A model generated the notes under the pieces. The model did not search any database, was not told where the DNA came from, and saw only the letters and a program-made list of their open reading frames with translations. A stretch of DNA of 64,000 nt from assembly GCF_042656585.1 (NCBI RefSeq), contig NZ_JBHSPG010000005.1. The stretch is one strand, 5' to 3'. This stretch comes from Thalassorhabdus alkalitolerans. GTDB taxonomy: Bacteria > Bacillota > Bacilli > Bacillales > Marinococcaceae. A program made the position numbers and the translations under genes. Below are positions 17,389 to 26,032 of the stretch, one piece after another; position 1 is the stretch's first letter; every line of letters starts with the position of its first letter.

Positions 17389-18405
17389 CTACCCCCCGAT
17401 ATAAGACATTTCTATTTTCTTTCGGTTATTTACCGTATCTGCCGTCCGCTCTTCAGAATACTTATCAGTTCTCTTCTTCCAAATGTCAGTTAAATAATTA
17501 CTGATTTCCCGATTACTGGCTCCGGAGCGAATATATTCTTTAAGATCATGGCCTTCTTCAGCAAAAAGACAAGTAAAGAGTTTTCCATCTGCTGAGATTC
17601 TGGCTCTTGTACAATTTCCACAAAAAGTATCTGAAACAGAAGAGATAAATCCTACTTCTGCTTTCGATCCTTTATATCTATATCTTGAAGCAACCTCGCC
17701 TAAATAATCCCTTTCTAAGATTTCTAAAGGCGCGATCGCAGAAACCTTCTCCATCAGCTCTTTTTTTGTAACCACTTGTGAAAAGTCCCAGCCATTTGTT
17801 GTGCCGACGTCCATGAATTCTATAAACCTAAGGGTTATACCCTTATCTTTACAATAGGAAGCTAGCTTTACTACTTCGCCATCGTTAACTCCCTTTTTTA
17901 CCACCATGTTTACTTTTACGCGCAGCCCCGCAGCCAAAGCTGCATCAATGCCTTTTAAAACTGCTGATGGCTTTACTTTTCTTCCATTCATATGCTGAAA
18001 TATTTCAGTGTCCAATGCATCAAGACTTACATTCACACGCATGAGGCCGGCTTCTTTCAGTGCAGGAGCCTGCTTTACTAAATGAACGCCGTTTGTTGTT
18101 AATGCTATATCTTCTATTCCTGAAATGGCTGACAACTTTTCAATCAGGACTGGAACGTTTTTGCGCAGCAAGGGTTCTCCTCCTGTCAGACGGAGCTTTT
18201 TCACACCAAGCTTCGTAAATTCCGTTGTTAGTCTGACAATTTCATCAAAGGAAAGAAGCTCTTCCTCAGGCAAGAAAGCATAGTCTTCTCCGAATATTTC
18301 TGCAGGCATACAATAGGAACAGCGAAAGTTACATTTATCCATTATAGAAATCCGCAAATCTTGCAGCGGACGATAGTACTGATCACTGACTTCTCTGGCT
18401 GCCAC
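17389..18405 (-). CDS. moaA: GTP 3',8-cyclase MoaA
   Basis: Radical SAM enzyme, 338 aa, catalysing the first step of Moco synthesis from GTP. The N-terminal cluster is CNFRCSYC; the C-terminal cluster includes FCGNCTRARISADGK and a later Cys in FTCLF. The LTGGEPLLR motif is intact, and the protein ends in the Gly-Gly tail needed for GTP cyclisation (YIGG). GTG 18405 is preceded by GGAGGG at about 6 nt. First gene of the Moco operon. MoaC, which acts with it, is not in this window. Confidence 0.96.
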   Translation of the reverse strand: MAAREVSDQYYRPLQDLRISIMDKCNFRCSYCMPAEIFGEDYAFLPEEELLSFDEIVRLTTEFTKLGVKKLRLTGGEPLLRKNVPVLIEKLSAISGIEDIALTTNGVHLVKQAPALKEAGLMRVNVSLDALDTEIFQHMNGRKVKPSAVLKGIDAALAAGLRVKVNMVVKKGVNDGEVVKLASYCKDKGITLRFIEFMDVGTTNGWDFSQVVTKKELMEKVSAIAPLEILERDYLGEVASRYRYKGSKAEVGFISSVSDTFCGNCTRARISADGKLFTCLFAEEGHDLKEYIRSGASNREISNYLTDIWKKRTDKYSEERTADTVNNRKKIEMSYIGG

Positions 18406-18553
18406 GCTTATCCCTCCTGCTTAATTAAAAGGATGAAAATCCTGCAATAAATGTTTGCTGCTTTATGAATTCTGTTAAAATCACATTAAGATTGGCAATC
18501 GTTACTAGCATTATTGACTTATTCTAACACAAAAAGAAAGGTGATTTCACAAT

Positions 18554-18769
18554 ATGCACCATTCTAATGGTGTAATCAATGAAATCAGTCTTCAGCTTGT
18601 GTGCTGAACATTACTTGCAACTTACAATATGAATAACAAACCAGACAATAGCGGTCAAGCTGTTCACCTTGTGATCCATATAACAAATCATCATTTCATT
18701 GAGTATCAAATAATAAATCAGAATCTGCAGGCCAAGCAATCCTCCTTCACGATGCCGCCTGAAGATTAA
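18554..18769 (+). pseudogene. Small ORF interrupted by an in-frame TGA, upstream of mobA
   Basis: AAAGGTGA lies 9 nt before an ATG at 18554. The frame gives 17 codons, a TGA at 18605-18607, then 53 more open codons in the same frame, ending at TAA 18767-18769 and reading through short motifs such as QAVHLVIHIT and NQNLQAKQSS. Either this is a small gene broken by one nonsense change or the open stretches are chance. No hairpin typical of selenocysteine insertion is evident just after the TGA. The rest of 18406-18869 holds the moaA and mobA promoters. Confidence 0.35.
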
Positions 18770-18869
18770 CAAGAACATGTGGCCTTTTTGATCGATCTTA
18801 ACCGTAAATTACATGGGGAATGGAAAAGGTAATACTTCCTCCTCATTTTGCCGAGGAGCTGGTGAAAGA

Positions 18870-19460
18870 ATGAATATAGCAGGTGTAGTACTTGCAGGTG
18901 GAAAGTCTTCCCGTTACGGAAGACCCAAGATGTTTGAAATTTATAATGGAAAGGCATTCTATGAGCATAGTGTGGAAGCTTTTTCAGAAGCGGGCATTTG
19001 CGATGTGTTTATTTTAAGTAATGAAAGCCTTGCCCCAGCTTTTCAGACGGAAAAGGCCGGAATACTGATTGAAAAAGAAATGCATAAAGGCCCTCTCTAT
19101 GCCCTTTATCATGTCCTGGACGAACAGCTTCCTGGTTATGACTGGGTTTTTCTCTTGGCAGCAGATGTACCTTTTGTTTCGCCAGCTTTTGTAAAAAGGA
19201 TGAAAAATCACATCGTGGAACCCTCTCCTATTCAGGCCTGCATCCCTATATCAGGAGAGAAATTCCAGCCGTTGCACGGGATTTATCACCGCAGCTGCTT
19301 GCCTGCATTAAAAGAAATTATTAATAGGAACAGAAGCTTAAGCATGAAAGAGCTTTTTCAGGAAATCAATGTTCACTATGTCAATTTTGCACCTGAAGAA
19401 AAAGCTTTTATAAACATCAACCGGCCAGAGGATTGGGAAAATAACAAAGAGGGGAAGTGA
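18870..19460 (+). CDS. mobA: Molybdenum cofactor guanylyltransferase MobA
   Basis: Transfers GMP from GTP to Mo-molybdopterin; about 196 aa, normal length. The nucleotidyltransferase signature LAGGKSSRYGRPKM lies near the N-terminus; LAADVPFVSP carries the metal-binding Asp. I chose ATG 18870, preceded by GAGGAG and GGTGA; the longer upstream frame adds a non-conserved segment. Divergent from the moaA operon, which holds its partner mobB. Confidence 0.93.
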   Translation: MNIAGVVLAGGKSSRYGRPKMFEIYNGKAFYEHSVEAFSEAGICDVFILSNESLAPAFQTEKAGILIEKEMHKGPLYALYHVLDEQLPGYDWVFLLAADVPFVSPAFVKRMKNHIVEPSPIQACIPISGEKFQPLHGIYHRSCLPALKEIINRNRSLSMKELFQEINVHYVNFAPEEKAFININRPEDWENNKEGK

Positions 19461-19481
19461 CATTTGTCCTTTCCCTCTTTG

Positions 19482-20132
19482 TTACTCTGCCTTTAAGGCT
19501 ACTGCTCGTACTGGTGACCCATCCAAGCCTGGAAAGGATAGCGGCAAAGCCATGACAAATGGATTTTCAAAATCTATCAAGTGAAAGTTCGCAAAGTTTT
19601 CCCCGATAATTCCATTGACCTCAGTAATTAACTCATGGCCCTTAAAAGAAGATCCATCCGGGACATCAATGTTAAGCGCATCTATGAAAAATACCCGCAC
19701 ACCTTTTTCAAGCATAAACACCACTGCTTCTTCACTTATATACGGATGTCTGTAGTACTTCTCATCTTCTCTGTATTTATCCCATCCAGTATAGATCAAG
19801 GCAATCTTGTCAGGAGCCAGCCTGGCTGAATAAGGGAGAATGTCGTTTAAGGTAATAGACTCTCCTTCCCCTTTACCTGTAACATCCAGTACCACTCTTT
19901 CCCCTGCAAAAGTAGAAAGGGGAATTTCATCAAGCTTCTTTCCTTCCTTGCGAAAATGGTAAGGCGCATCAATGTGGGTTCCAGTATGACTTCCCATATG
20001 CAGGTGACTGACGTTATAGCCTTCTCCTTCAATGGTTGCTGATGGAGTTACTTCCGGTTTGGGATCGCCAGGGTAAATAGGCGTTTGTGTCGTTACAGGC
20101 ATGGAAAGATCAATAATGGTTGTATACTTCAA
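19482..20132 (-). CDS. Cyclase family protein (kynurenine formamidase-like metal hydrolase)
   Basis: Metal-dependent amide or ester hydrolase of the cyclase/KynB superfamily, about 216 aa. The metal-binding motif GSHTGTHIDAPYHF is intact near residue 50, and the N-terminus DLSMPVTTQTPIYPGDP is typical. Start at TTG 20132, with AAAGGGGG about 7 nt upstream; a longer frame begins in a basic segment without a ribosome site. No other tryptophan-degradation genes are nearby, so kynurenine formamidase activity is not supported by context. A UspA gene lies upstream on the same strand. Confidence 0.85.
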   Translation of the reverse strand: MKYTTIIDLSMPVTTQTPIYPGDPKPEVTPSATIEGEGYNVSHLHMGSHTGTHIDAPYHFRKEGKKLDEIPLSTFAGERVVLDVTGKGEGESITLNDILPYSARLAPDKIALIYTGWDKYREDEKYYRHPYISEEAVVFMLEKGVRVFFIDALNIDVPDGSSFKGHELITEVNGIIGENFANFHLIDFENPFVMALPLSFPGLDGSPVRAVALKAE

Positions 20133-20201
20133 ATTTATTTCCCCCTTTCTTCCAAGCTTATAAGGCTTCCGCCGTTTCCTCAACTGTAAAATTCAAGATT
20201 C

Positions 20202-20618
20202 TCACTTTACAATCATAACCGGGCAAGAAACTCTTTTGGCAACCTTATGGCTTACACTTCCAAGAACCAGGCTTTGCAGATTATTCAGTCCACGGCTTCC
20301 TATTACCAGGCAGTCATAGGATTTGTTGTTTGCATGTTTTATAATGGCGGGCCCCGGTTCTCCGTGTAAAAAGACAATATTATAGGATGTCTTTTCTTCT
20401 TTCAGCACAAGCTCTACTCTCTTCAACTTTTCTCTTCTTTTTTTTTCGAGGACATATTGGTAAGAATGATTCAGGTTGTCTGCTTTCGACGTTTCCCCGT
20501 CAACTACATAAACTACATCAACTTTCCCTCCACTTGCTTTTGCTAGCTGTGCTGCCTGCTTTCCTGCCCGGAAAGCATGGTCTGACCCGTCTGCCGCTAA
20601 TAAAATATGTTTGTACAC
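20202..20618 (-). CDS. Universal stress protein, UspA family (ATP-binding type)
   Basis: Single-domain UspA protein of about 138 aa. It has the N-terminal ILLAADGSDHA strand and the ATP-binding loop GSRGLNNLQSLVLGS near residues 110-125, placing it in the nucleotide-binding subclass. GTG 20618 is favoured because the upstream GTG (20630) overlaps the AAGGAAGG site. A palindrome (AGATGTT-A-AACATCT) sits about 55 nt upstream. Confidence 0.88.
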   Translation of the reverse strand: MYKHILLAADGSDHAFRAGKQAAQLAKASGGKVDVVYVVDGETSKADNLNHSYQYVLEKKRREKLKRVELVLKEEKTSYNIVFLHGEPGPAIIKHANNKSYDCLVIGSRGLNNLQSLVLGSVSHKVAKRVSCPVMIVK

Positions 20619-20671
20619 TAATGCTTTCACCTTCCTTAAATTTATAACTTACTATTAGCTTATGTCTGGAA

Positions 20672-20686
20672 AGATGTTAAACATCT
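20672..20686. promoter_or_regulatory. Palindrome AGATGTT-A-AACATCT between UspA and HemAT genes
   Basis: Perfect 7+1+7 palindrome in the divergent interval. The size suits an operator; the regulator is unknown. The rest of 20619-20887 shows nothing else I can name. Confidence 0.35.
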
Positions 20687-20887
20687 CAAGATCTTCATTT
20701 ATAAAACACTATAAGAATAACCACCTTTTTATGTTTATAGTACTTTGGCACAGTTAGGTCCAAAGATCTGACAATAAACAGGTGCACATGGCCTTATTAA
20801 CTGGTAAAATTATCATATAAATAGGTACATAAATCTAATTCTTGTGAGATAAGCAGGCTTTTTTTGGTCTGCAGAGGGGTGAAAAGG

Positions 20888-22192
20888 TTGTTGCTTAAAA
20901 AGAGAAAGAGTAAAGAAGATACAGCTTTGTTTCGTTTGGAAGAAAATGAGGGGGAAATTGTTCTTTGGAGTGAAAACAGAGAGGTTAGCAGGCAACTATC
21001 CATGATTGATTTACAAGAGGAAGATCTCCTGGTTCTGCAGAAGCTGCGTCCTCTTGTGAAGGAAAATATTGAAAAAATTGTGGCTCAGTTCTACAAAAAC
21101 TTAGAGAAGGAAAGCTCTCTTACTAAAATTATCAATGACAACAGCTCGATAGACCGGTTAAGCCAAACCCTTACGATTCATATAGAGGAGATGTTTACCG
21201 GTGTGATTGATCAAGCTTTCTTTGACAAGAGAAGTAAAATTGCTCAAGTTCATTTGCATATTGGCCTTCAGCCAAAGTGGTACATGTGTGCTTTTCAAGA
21301 CTTATTATTATCATTGATTTCCCTGTTTGATGAAACCATAGAGAACAGAGAAGATTATAATAAAGCAATCAAAGCCACGACAAAAATACTCAATATTGAA
21401 CAGCAGCTCGTTTTGGATGCTTATCAGAAACAGCACGATGAAATAAGAGATGAACAAGAAAAAGCGAAAATCCATCTTCGTGAGGAAATTAGGAAAATGA
21501 CGGAGTCACTGGCTGCTGTTTCAGAAGAAACGACGGCCTCTCTTGAAGAAATTCTTTCAAAATCACAGTATATTTCCAAGCTATCAGTGAGCGGGGCGAA
21601 AGCTGCAGCGATCGTGGAAGAAAAATCAGTATCCGGGAAAGATGATTTAACAGTTCACCAGGAATCTATGATTAAAATTGATGACAGTATGACTAGGATC
21701 ATTGAGGAGATCAACCAACTGAAAGCTGTATCCAAACAAATTGGAAGTATAGTAAGCATGGTTACTCAAATAGCAGATCATACAAATGTCTTAGCATTAA
21801 ATGCCTCTATAGAGTCTGCGAGAGCAGGTGAACACGGAAAAGGCTTTGCTGTCGTAGCAAAGGAAGTAAGAAAGCTGGCTAATGAAACAAAAACAAAAGC
21901 TTCCAGTGTTGACGACTTAATTGTTAAAACCGAGGCTCAAATTGATAATGTTTCTACGTTTGTTACGGAAGTAAATAGCCTTATTGCCAACAGTTCAAGC
22001 AAAATGAGAGATATTAATACCCTCTTTGGAGAGTTTGTTTTCGAAATGAAGCATAGTAAAGAACAGAGTCATCTTATTGAAAAAGAACTTCATTCTTTCC
22101 TTCAGGGAATAGATGAAGTGGGGAAAGCGATAAACCATCTGTCTTTGTCCGCTGAAGAATTGTCTTATTTAACAAGCAAACAACAGGAATAA
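20888..22192 (+). CDS. hemAT: Heme-based aerotaxis sensor HemAT (globin-coupled chemoreceptor)
   Basis: Soluble oxygen sensor for aerotaxis, about 434 aa (B. subtilis HemAT: 432). The N-terminal protoglobin domain covers roughly residues 40-180, with the proximal heme His at about 122 in AQVHLHIGLQPKWYM. The C-terminal signalling domain has the conserved hairpin tip around NASIESARAGEHGKGFAVVA. There are no membrane segments. I place the start at TTG 20888, 8 nt after AGAGGGG; the in-frame GTG 20879 abuts that site. It is followed within about 10 nt by the left end of an IS element, so its terminator may be the hairpin at 22233-22251. Confidence 0.93.
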   Translation: MLLKKRKSKEDTALFRLEENEGEIVLWSENREVSRQLSMIDLQEEDLLVLQKLRPLVKENIEKIVAQFYKNLEKESSLTKIINDNSSIDRLSQTLTIHIEEMFTGVIDQAFFDKRSKIAQVHLHIGLQPKWYMCAFQDLLLSLISLFDETIENREDYNKAIKATTKILNIEQQLVLDAYQKQHDEIRDEQEKAKIHLREEIRKMTESLAAVSEETTASLEEILSKSQYISKLSVSGAKAAAIVEEKSVSGKDDLTVHQESMIKIDDSMTRIIEEINQLKAVSKQIGSIVSMVTQIADHTNVLALNASIESARAGEHGKGFAVVAKEVRKLANETKTKASSVDDLIVKTEAQIDNVSTFVTEVNSLIANSSSKMRDINTLFGEFVFEMKHSKEQSHLIEKELHSFLQGIDEVGKAINHLSLSAEELSYLTSKQQE

Positions 22193-22232
22193 TTACCAAG
22201 AGTCTGGGACAAAACTCCGCTAAATAGAAGGA

Positions 22233-22251
22233 CCCTCACCGTCGGTGAGGG
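22233..22251 (+). terminator. Hairpin at the left end of the IS element
   Basis: Eight-bp stem CCCTCACC/GGTGAGGG with a 3-nt loop and a short T-run. It probably stops read-through from hemAT or into the transposase. Confidence 0.5.
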
Positions 22252-22350
22252 CTTTTGCTATAGGAAGTATTTTAAACAGTTTATTGTTCAAAAATACACT
22301 CGCTTGCACCTAAAGGCACAAGTGCGACATCCGTTCAAGCATCATTTCAT

Positions 22351-22455
22351 TCGCTTTCACGGTGTCTTCTTTGCCGCGGGCAAGGCTTCAGCTAGCCGTG
22401 GAAAATCGCCCCGGCGGATCTTCAGCTCTTGCTTTTCCCGCAGGCGTCTCGTTAT
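22351..22455. repeat. GC-rich dispersed intergenic repeat inside the IS element
   Basis: Contains GCCGCGGGCAAGGCTTCAGC, ATCTTCAGCTCTTGC and CCCGCAGGCGTCTCG. These blocks resemble a repeat I recall from many Bacillaceae intergenic regions, usually written with CCGCGG...GAAGATC...CCTGCGGG. It is more GC-rich than its surroundings. Confidence 0.5.
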
Positions 22456-22543
22456 GTTTGAACCACCGACGTATATGTACACAAAAATGATACCTTCTGA
22501 TAAAGTTAAATCACCACAAAATAACAGAATCGGAGGTATCCTT

Positions 22544-23231
22544 ATGTTTAAAGATTATAACATGAATCAAGTTGTTTTGCCGATGGACCTTTCTTATAAA
22601 CTCTTTTTTGGACACAAATGAGGAAGATTTTTTCTCTTTGCCATCTTATATCGTGGCTGATGCGAGTTATGGAAGTGAACAGAATTATGAAGACGTGTTT
22701 AACAATCGTCAGCGAACCCCACTCATCACATACGGCATGTATTGCAAAGAGAAGAAAAAAGCATATAAGAACCAACCCATTCAACGTAAGTAACTGGATT
22801 TTTGACCAGGAGACCGATTCTTTTACCTGTCCGAATGATAAGAAACTGAGCTTTACGTATTGGTCGACAAGAACAGATAAATCAGGATTTGAACGTAAGT
22901 TTAAGGTTTATGAAAGTAAAGATTGTTTGGAATGTCCACTTCGTTCTCAGTGCACGAAAGCCAAGGAAGGAAGTAACCGCAAGGTTTATTATAATGAGAA
23001 GTGGGAAAATCAAAAAGCCTATATTCAAGAACTGCTTTCAGACGAAGAAACCGGCGAGATCTACGGGAAGCGTAAGGTCGACGTGGAGCCAACCTTCGGA
23101 TTTCTGAAGGCTAATTTGCGTTTCACCCGAATGTCGGTGAGAGGAAAAAAACAGGTGAAAAACGAAATTGGATTTGCATTACTGGCGGTGAACTTGAGAA
23201 AGTACACCGCCCATAAGCCCCATCATTCCAA
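22544..23231 (+). pseudogene. IS1182-family transposase, internally deleted and frameshifted
   Basis: AGGAGGT-type site and ATG 22544 give an authentic N-terminus (MFKDYNMNQVVLPMDL), but after about 20 codons the sequence jumps to the C-terminal half (VADASYGSEQNYEDV), so some 250 residues are missing. A further 1-nt loss near 22780 shifts the frame just before FNVSNWIFDQETDSF. The C-terminal zinc-like CLECPLRSQC and the VEPTFGFLKANLRF end are preserved. Not functional; mobility would need an enzyme supplied from elsewhere. Confidence 0.85.
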
Positions 23232-23329
23232 TTCTGATCAACAAAAAGGTGCCAGCTATCGAAAATCGATAACTGACAACCTTTTATTTCTTTTCAGAGA
23301 CTGTTTTGTCCCAGCCTCTTTCTTCTTCC

Positions 23330-24364
23330 CTATTCCACGTTTTCAATTCTTTCTATATAATCCCCATATTGGTCTGCGTATTTCTCATACACCGGCTCTA
23401 CCAGCTCTCTAAACTCCTCAATATTAATATCTTCCATAGGAATAATTTCGACACCGTTTTCCACTAAGTTATTGTGCTGCTCTTCTTCGAGTTCCTGAGA
23501 TATTTCACGTTGCACTTGGGCATATTCTTTTCCAAGTTCTATAATAGTTTCTCTTATATCTTCCGGAAGCTCCTCATATAACTCATCATTAATAATTAAT
23601 GTAGCCGAAGCATAATATAATCCCGATTCCGTAAAATATGGCAGCTGTTCATAGGTATTTGTACTCCAAATCACGCCATACGACTGGTCTGTTCCGTCAA
23701 TTACTCCTTGCTGAAGGCCGCCGTACACTTCAGGGAAAGCCATTGGAGTAGGATGAGTGCCTAAACTCTCATACGTTTCGATTAAAATATCACTTTCAAT
23801 TGTTCTCATATTTAACCCGTTTAAATCTTCAGGCTCTGTAATAGGTCTTTTGTTATTGGCAAAATGACGCTGGCCATTTTCCCAGAAAGCAATCCCTTTA
23901 AATCCGGCACTATTCATACCATCAAGTATTTCTTGTCCAATTTCTCCATCCAATGTTTTGTAGGCATGATCTAAGTCCCTGAATAAAAACGGAAACTCCA
24001 AAGCTGTCACTTCTGGAACAAAATTACTAATTACCCCGGTAGTGACAAGGCTCATATCAATATTCCCTATTTGTACACCCTCAGCCAGCTCTCTTTCCCC
24101 TCCTAAAGAGCCATCACCAAAGATTTCAAATTCTACTCTTCCATCTGTAGCTTCTTCTACAGCTTCAGCATAAGCTTCGAAACCTAGTGCATATGCCTCT
24201 CCCTCAGGGGCAATATGCCCTACCTTAATAGTAATTACATCTGATTCCTGGTCTGTTCCTTCATTCTGTGCATCTGCCGCTGAGTTGCTATCATCTCCAC
24301 AAGCTGACAAAAGCAGAGCCGCTGCAGCCATTGAAGATAAGGATATACCCTTATTAAGTTTCAC
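23330..24364 (-). CDS. TRAP transporter solute-binding protein, DctP family (orphan)
   Basis: Extracytoplasmic binding subunit of a TRAP carboxylate transporter, about 344 aa. Lipoprotein signal with LLLSACGDD, then an acidic linker and the DctP fold; GQRHFANNKRPI carries the conserved Arg of the ligand site and MAFPEVYGGLQQGVIDG is typical. GTG 24364 has AAGGGAG 8 nt upstream. The DctQ and DctM membrane subunits that normally follow are absent: the stop lies 13 nt from the IS1182 scar. A palindromic sequence with AGCGCTT at about 24415-24430, upstream of the start, resembles a cre site weakly. Confidence 0.9.
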   Translation of the reverse strand: MKLNKGISLSSMAAAALLLSACGDDSNSAADAQNEGTDQESDVITIKVGHIAPEGEAYALGFEAYAEAVEEATDGRVEFEIFGDGSLGGERELAEGVQIGNIDMSLVTTGVISNFVPEVTALEFPFLFRDLDHAYKTLDGEIGQEILDGMNSAGFKGIAFWENGQRHFANNKRPITEPEDLNGLNMRTIESDILIETYESLGTHPTPMAFPEVYGGLQQGVIDGTDQSYGVIWSTNTYEQLPYFTESGLYYASATLIINDELYEELPEDIRETIIELGKEYAQVQREISQELEEEQHNNLVENGVEIIPMEDINIEEFRELVEPVYEKYADQYGDYIERIENVE

Positions 24365-24488
24365 CGTAATCTCTCCCTTAATTTTTAAAATTTTCCCTTT
24401 TTTATATACAATTATTTTAGCGCTTAAAAGCGACAAAGTAAAGAAGTGTTTTTTTACTAACTAGATTTATTAGAAGTACTGAAAAAAT

Positions 24489-24526
24489 AAAAAACCGATT
24501 GGCTTTTTAAGAGCAAACGGTTTTTT
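24489..24526 (-). terminator. Terminator of the methionine gamma-lyase gene
   Basis: Interrupted stem with AAACCG/CGGTTT ends and a following T-run on the minus strand, between the lyase stop and the dctP promoter. Confidence 0.7.
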
Positions 24527-24608
24527 ATAAATTATAGAGTAACGAACCGGGAGCGATAAGGGAACGCCATGTTCTGTTTCTTATTATCAGTGGGCGATAT
24601 TCTTTCAT

Positions 24609-25793
24609 TCAGATAGAATCAAGGGCTTCTTCAAGATCCTCCCAAATATCTTCCCAGGCTTCAAGACCGATAGACAAACGCAAAAGTCTTGCTGATATAG
24701 CCATTTCTTTTCTTTCCTCCTCAGGCACCACTGCATGTGTCATGGAAGCCGGATGCTGAATTAACGTTTCTGCATCCCCAAGGCTGACTGCTATCCGTAC
24801 CATCTTTAATTGATCTACCATTTTCTTAATATCTTCAAGTGTTCCTTTTACTTCAAAAGAAATGAGGCCTCCTCCCTTCTTCATTTGCTTCTGCATAATA
24901 GAGTAATCAGGGTGATCCTGGTCACCAGGGAAATATACTCTTTGAATTTTAGAATGCTTTTTTAGCTCTGTGGCAATTTTTTCTGCATTCTCACAATGTC
25001 TATCCATTCTTACTGCCAAAGTTTTGAGTCCTCGCAGGAGCAGCCATGCATCAAATGGTGAAAGGACTCCTCCGATATCCTTTTGTGCTGTTTTCTTTAA
25101 ATAGGTAACGATCTCTTCATTCCCGGCAAGAAGACCTGCTATGACATCTCCATGTCCTCCAATAAACTTAGTCGCACTATGAATAACAATGTCACAGCCT
25201 TTTTTTAACGGTTGCTGCAAATAGGGGGTGGAAAACGTATTATCTACAATTACTTTTATTCCTCTTTCTTTAGCTATAGAGGCCACTTTCTCCAAATCTA
25301 TTAATCTCATTGTAGGGTTAATCGGTGTTTCTATATAAATACATGTTGTGTTGCTTCTGATATTAGATATTATTTCTTCAGGCGTATCTAAGGAGGAAAA
25401 AGTGTGGTCGATATTGTATTTTTCTTTTAACAGCTGAAGAAGTCCGAAGGTACAGCCGTATACTCCTTTTGAGCACAAGATATGATCTTCTTTCTTTGTG
25501 AAACCTATTAAAGCAGCCGATACTGCTGCCATACCCGAACTAAACGCCAGTGCTTTCTCGCCTCCCTCAAGCTCAGCGACTCGCTTTTCCAGTGCATCTA
25601 CCGTGGGATTAGATATCCGTGAATATATGAACCCTTCTTCTTCACCGGAAAATCTATTTGCACCTTCGTCCAATGAAGAAAAAGTAAACGTAGAGGTTTG
25701 ATAGATAGGCGGAGTCAAGCTGTCAAAATGCTCATTCGGTTCGTACCCGCCATGTATAGCTTTTGTTTCAAAACGACTCGTTTTCTTTTTCAT
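24609..25793 (-). CDS. Methionine gamma-lyase (Cys/Met metabolism PLP enzyme)
   Basis: PLP-dependent trans-sulfuration family enzyme, 394 aa. The PLP lysine is about Lys209 in SATKFIGGHGD, and YSRISNPT supplies the phosphate contacts. Residue ~114 is Cys in GVYGCTFG; this Cys is characteristic of methionine gamma-lyases, whereas cystathionine enzymes have Gly there, so the likely reaction is methionine to methanethiol, 2-oxobutyrate and ammonia. ATG 25793 has a G-rich site 5 nt upstream; the TTG before it is too close. A cre site upstream predicts CcpA control. Cystathionine gamma-lyase is the main alternative. Confidence 0.82.
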   Translation of the reverse strand: MKKKTSRFETKAIHGGYEPNEHFDSLTPPIYQTSTFTFSSLDEGANRFSGEEEGFIYSRISNPTVDALEKRVAELEGGEKALAFSSGMAAVSAALIGFTKKEDHILCSKGVYGCTFGLLQLLKEKYNIDHTFSSLDTPEEIISNIRSNTTCIYIETPINPTMRLIDLEKVASIAKERGIKVIVDNTFSTPYLQQPLKKGCDIVIHSATKFIGGHGDVIAGLLAGNEEIVTYLKKTAQKDIGGVLSPFDAWLLLRGLKTLAVRMDRHCENAEKIATELKKHSKIQRVYFPGDQDHPDYSIMQKQMKKGGGLISFEVKGTLEDIKKMVDQLKMVRIAVSLGDAETLIQHPASMTHAVVPEEERKEMAISARLLRLSIGLEAWEDIWEDLEEALDSI

Positions 25794-25843
25794 CAAATCC
25801 CCCCTTGACCTTTACTATAAGCATACACAACAACTTTTCTTTT

Positions 25844-25857
25844 TGTAAGCGCTTTCT
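25844..25857. promoter_or_regulatory. cre site (CcpA box) upstream of methionine gamma-lyase
   Basis: TGTAAGCGCTTTCT matches the consensus TGWAARCGYTWNCW. It lies about 50-65 nt upstream of the start, downstream of a possible promoter (TTGACA around 25930), which predicts carbon catabolite repression. Confidence 0.7.
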
Positions 25858-26000
25858 AACATTATATTGTTTTCTCCTCTTAGTAATACTCATATAACAT
25901 AGAATCCTTTTTATGTAGGCTCTGTCAAAGCTAATATTGATTTTCATAAACCATTTGATTATAGTAACCACAAAATGTAATCAAGCCTTTATTAAAAAAA

Positions 26001-26024
26001 GCCTCATCGATTTCTCGATGAGGC
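26001..26024 (-). terminator. Terminator of the MetE/YxjG-like gene
   Basis: Perfect 10-bp stem (26001-26010 with 26015-26024) with a 4-nt loop and a T7 run on the minus strand. Confidence 0.92.
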
Positions 26025-26032
26025 TCTTCTCA

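Larger units (their letters stand above)
22201..23317 (+). mobile_element. Deleted IS1182-family insertion sequence
   Basis: Ends carry matching terminal sequences: CTGGGACAAAAC at 22204-22215 and its complement at 23303-23314. Inside are a hairpin (22233-22251), a GC-rich dispersed repeat (about 22351-22455) and a transposase remnant. The element is about 1.1 kb, against about 1.6-1.9 kb for intact members, because the middle of the transposase is missing. Confidence 0.8.

Noticed and set aside
18406..18553. Moco riboswitch upstream of moaA
   Set aside because: I looked for the conserved Moco RNA elements and found none.
18605..18607. Selenocysteine codon
   Set aside because: No convincing SECIS-like hairpin follows and the formate dehydrogenase-like enzyme here uses Cys; a nonsense mutation or chance is simpler.
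22618..23412. Single 264-aa protein over the IS element
   Set aside because: Its N-terminal part is a frameshifted translation of transposase sequence and its end runs through the IS terminal repeat; only the middle matches IS1182 transposase.
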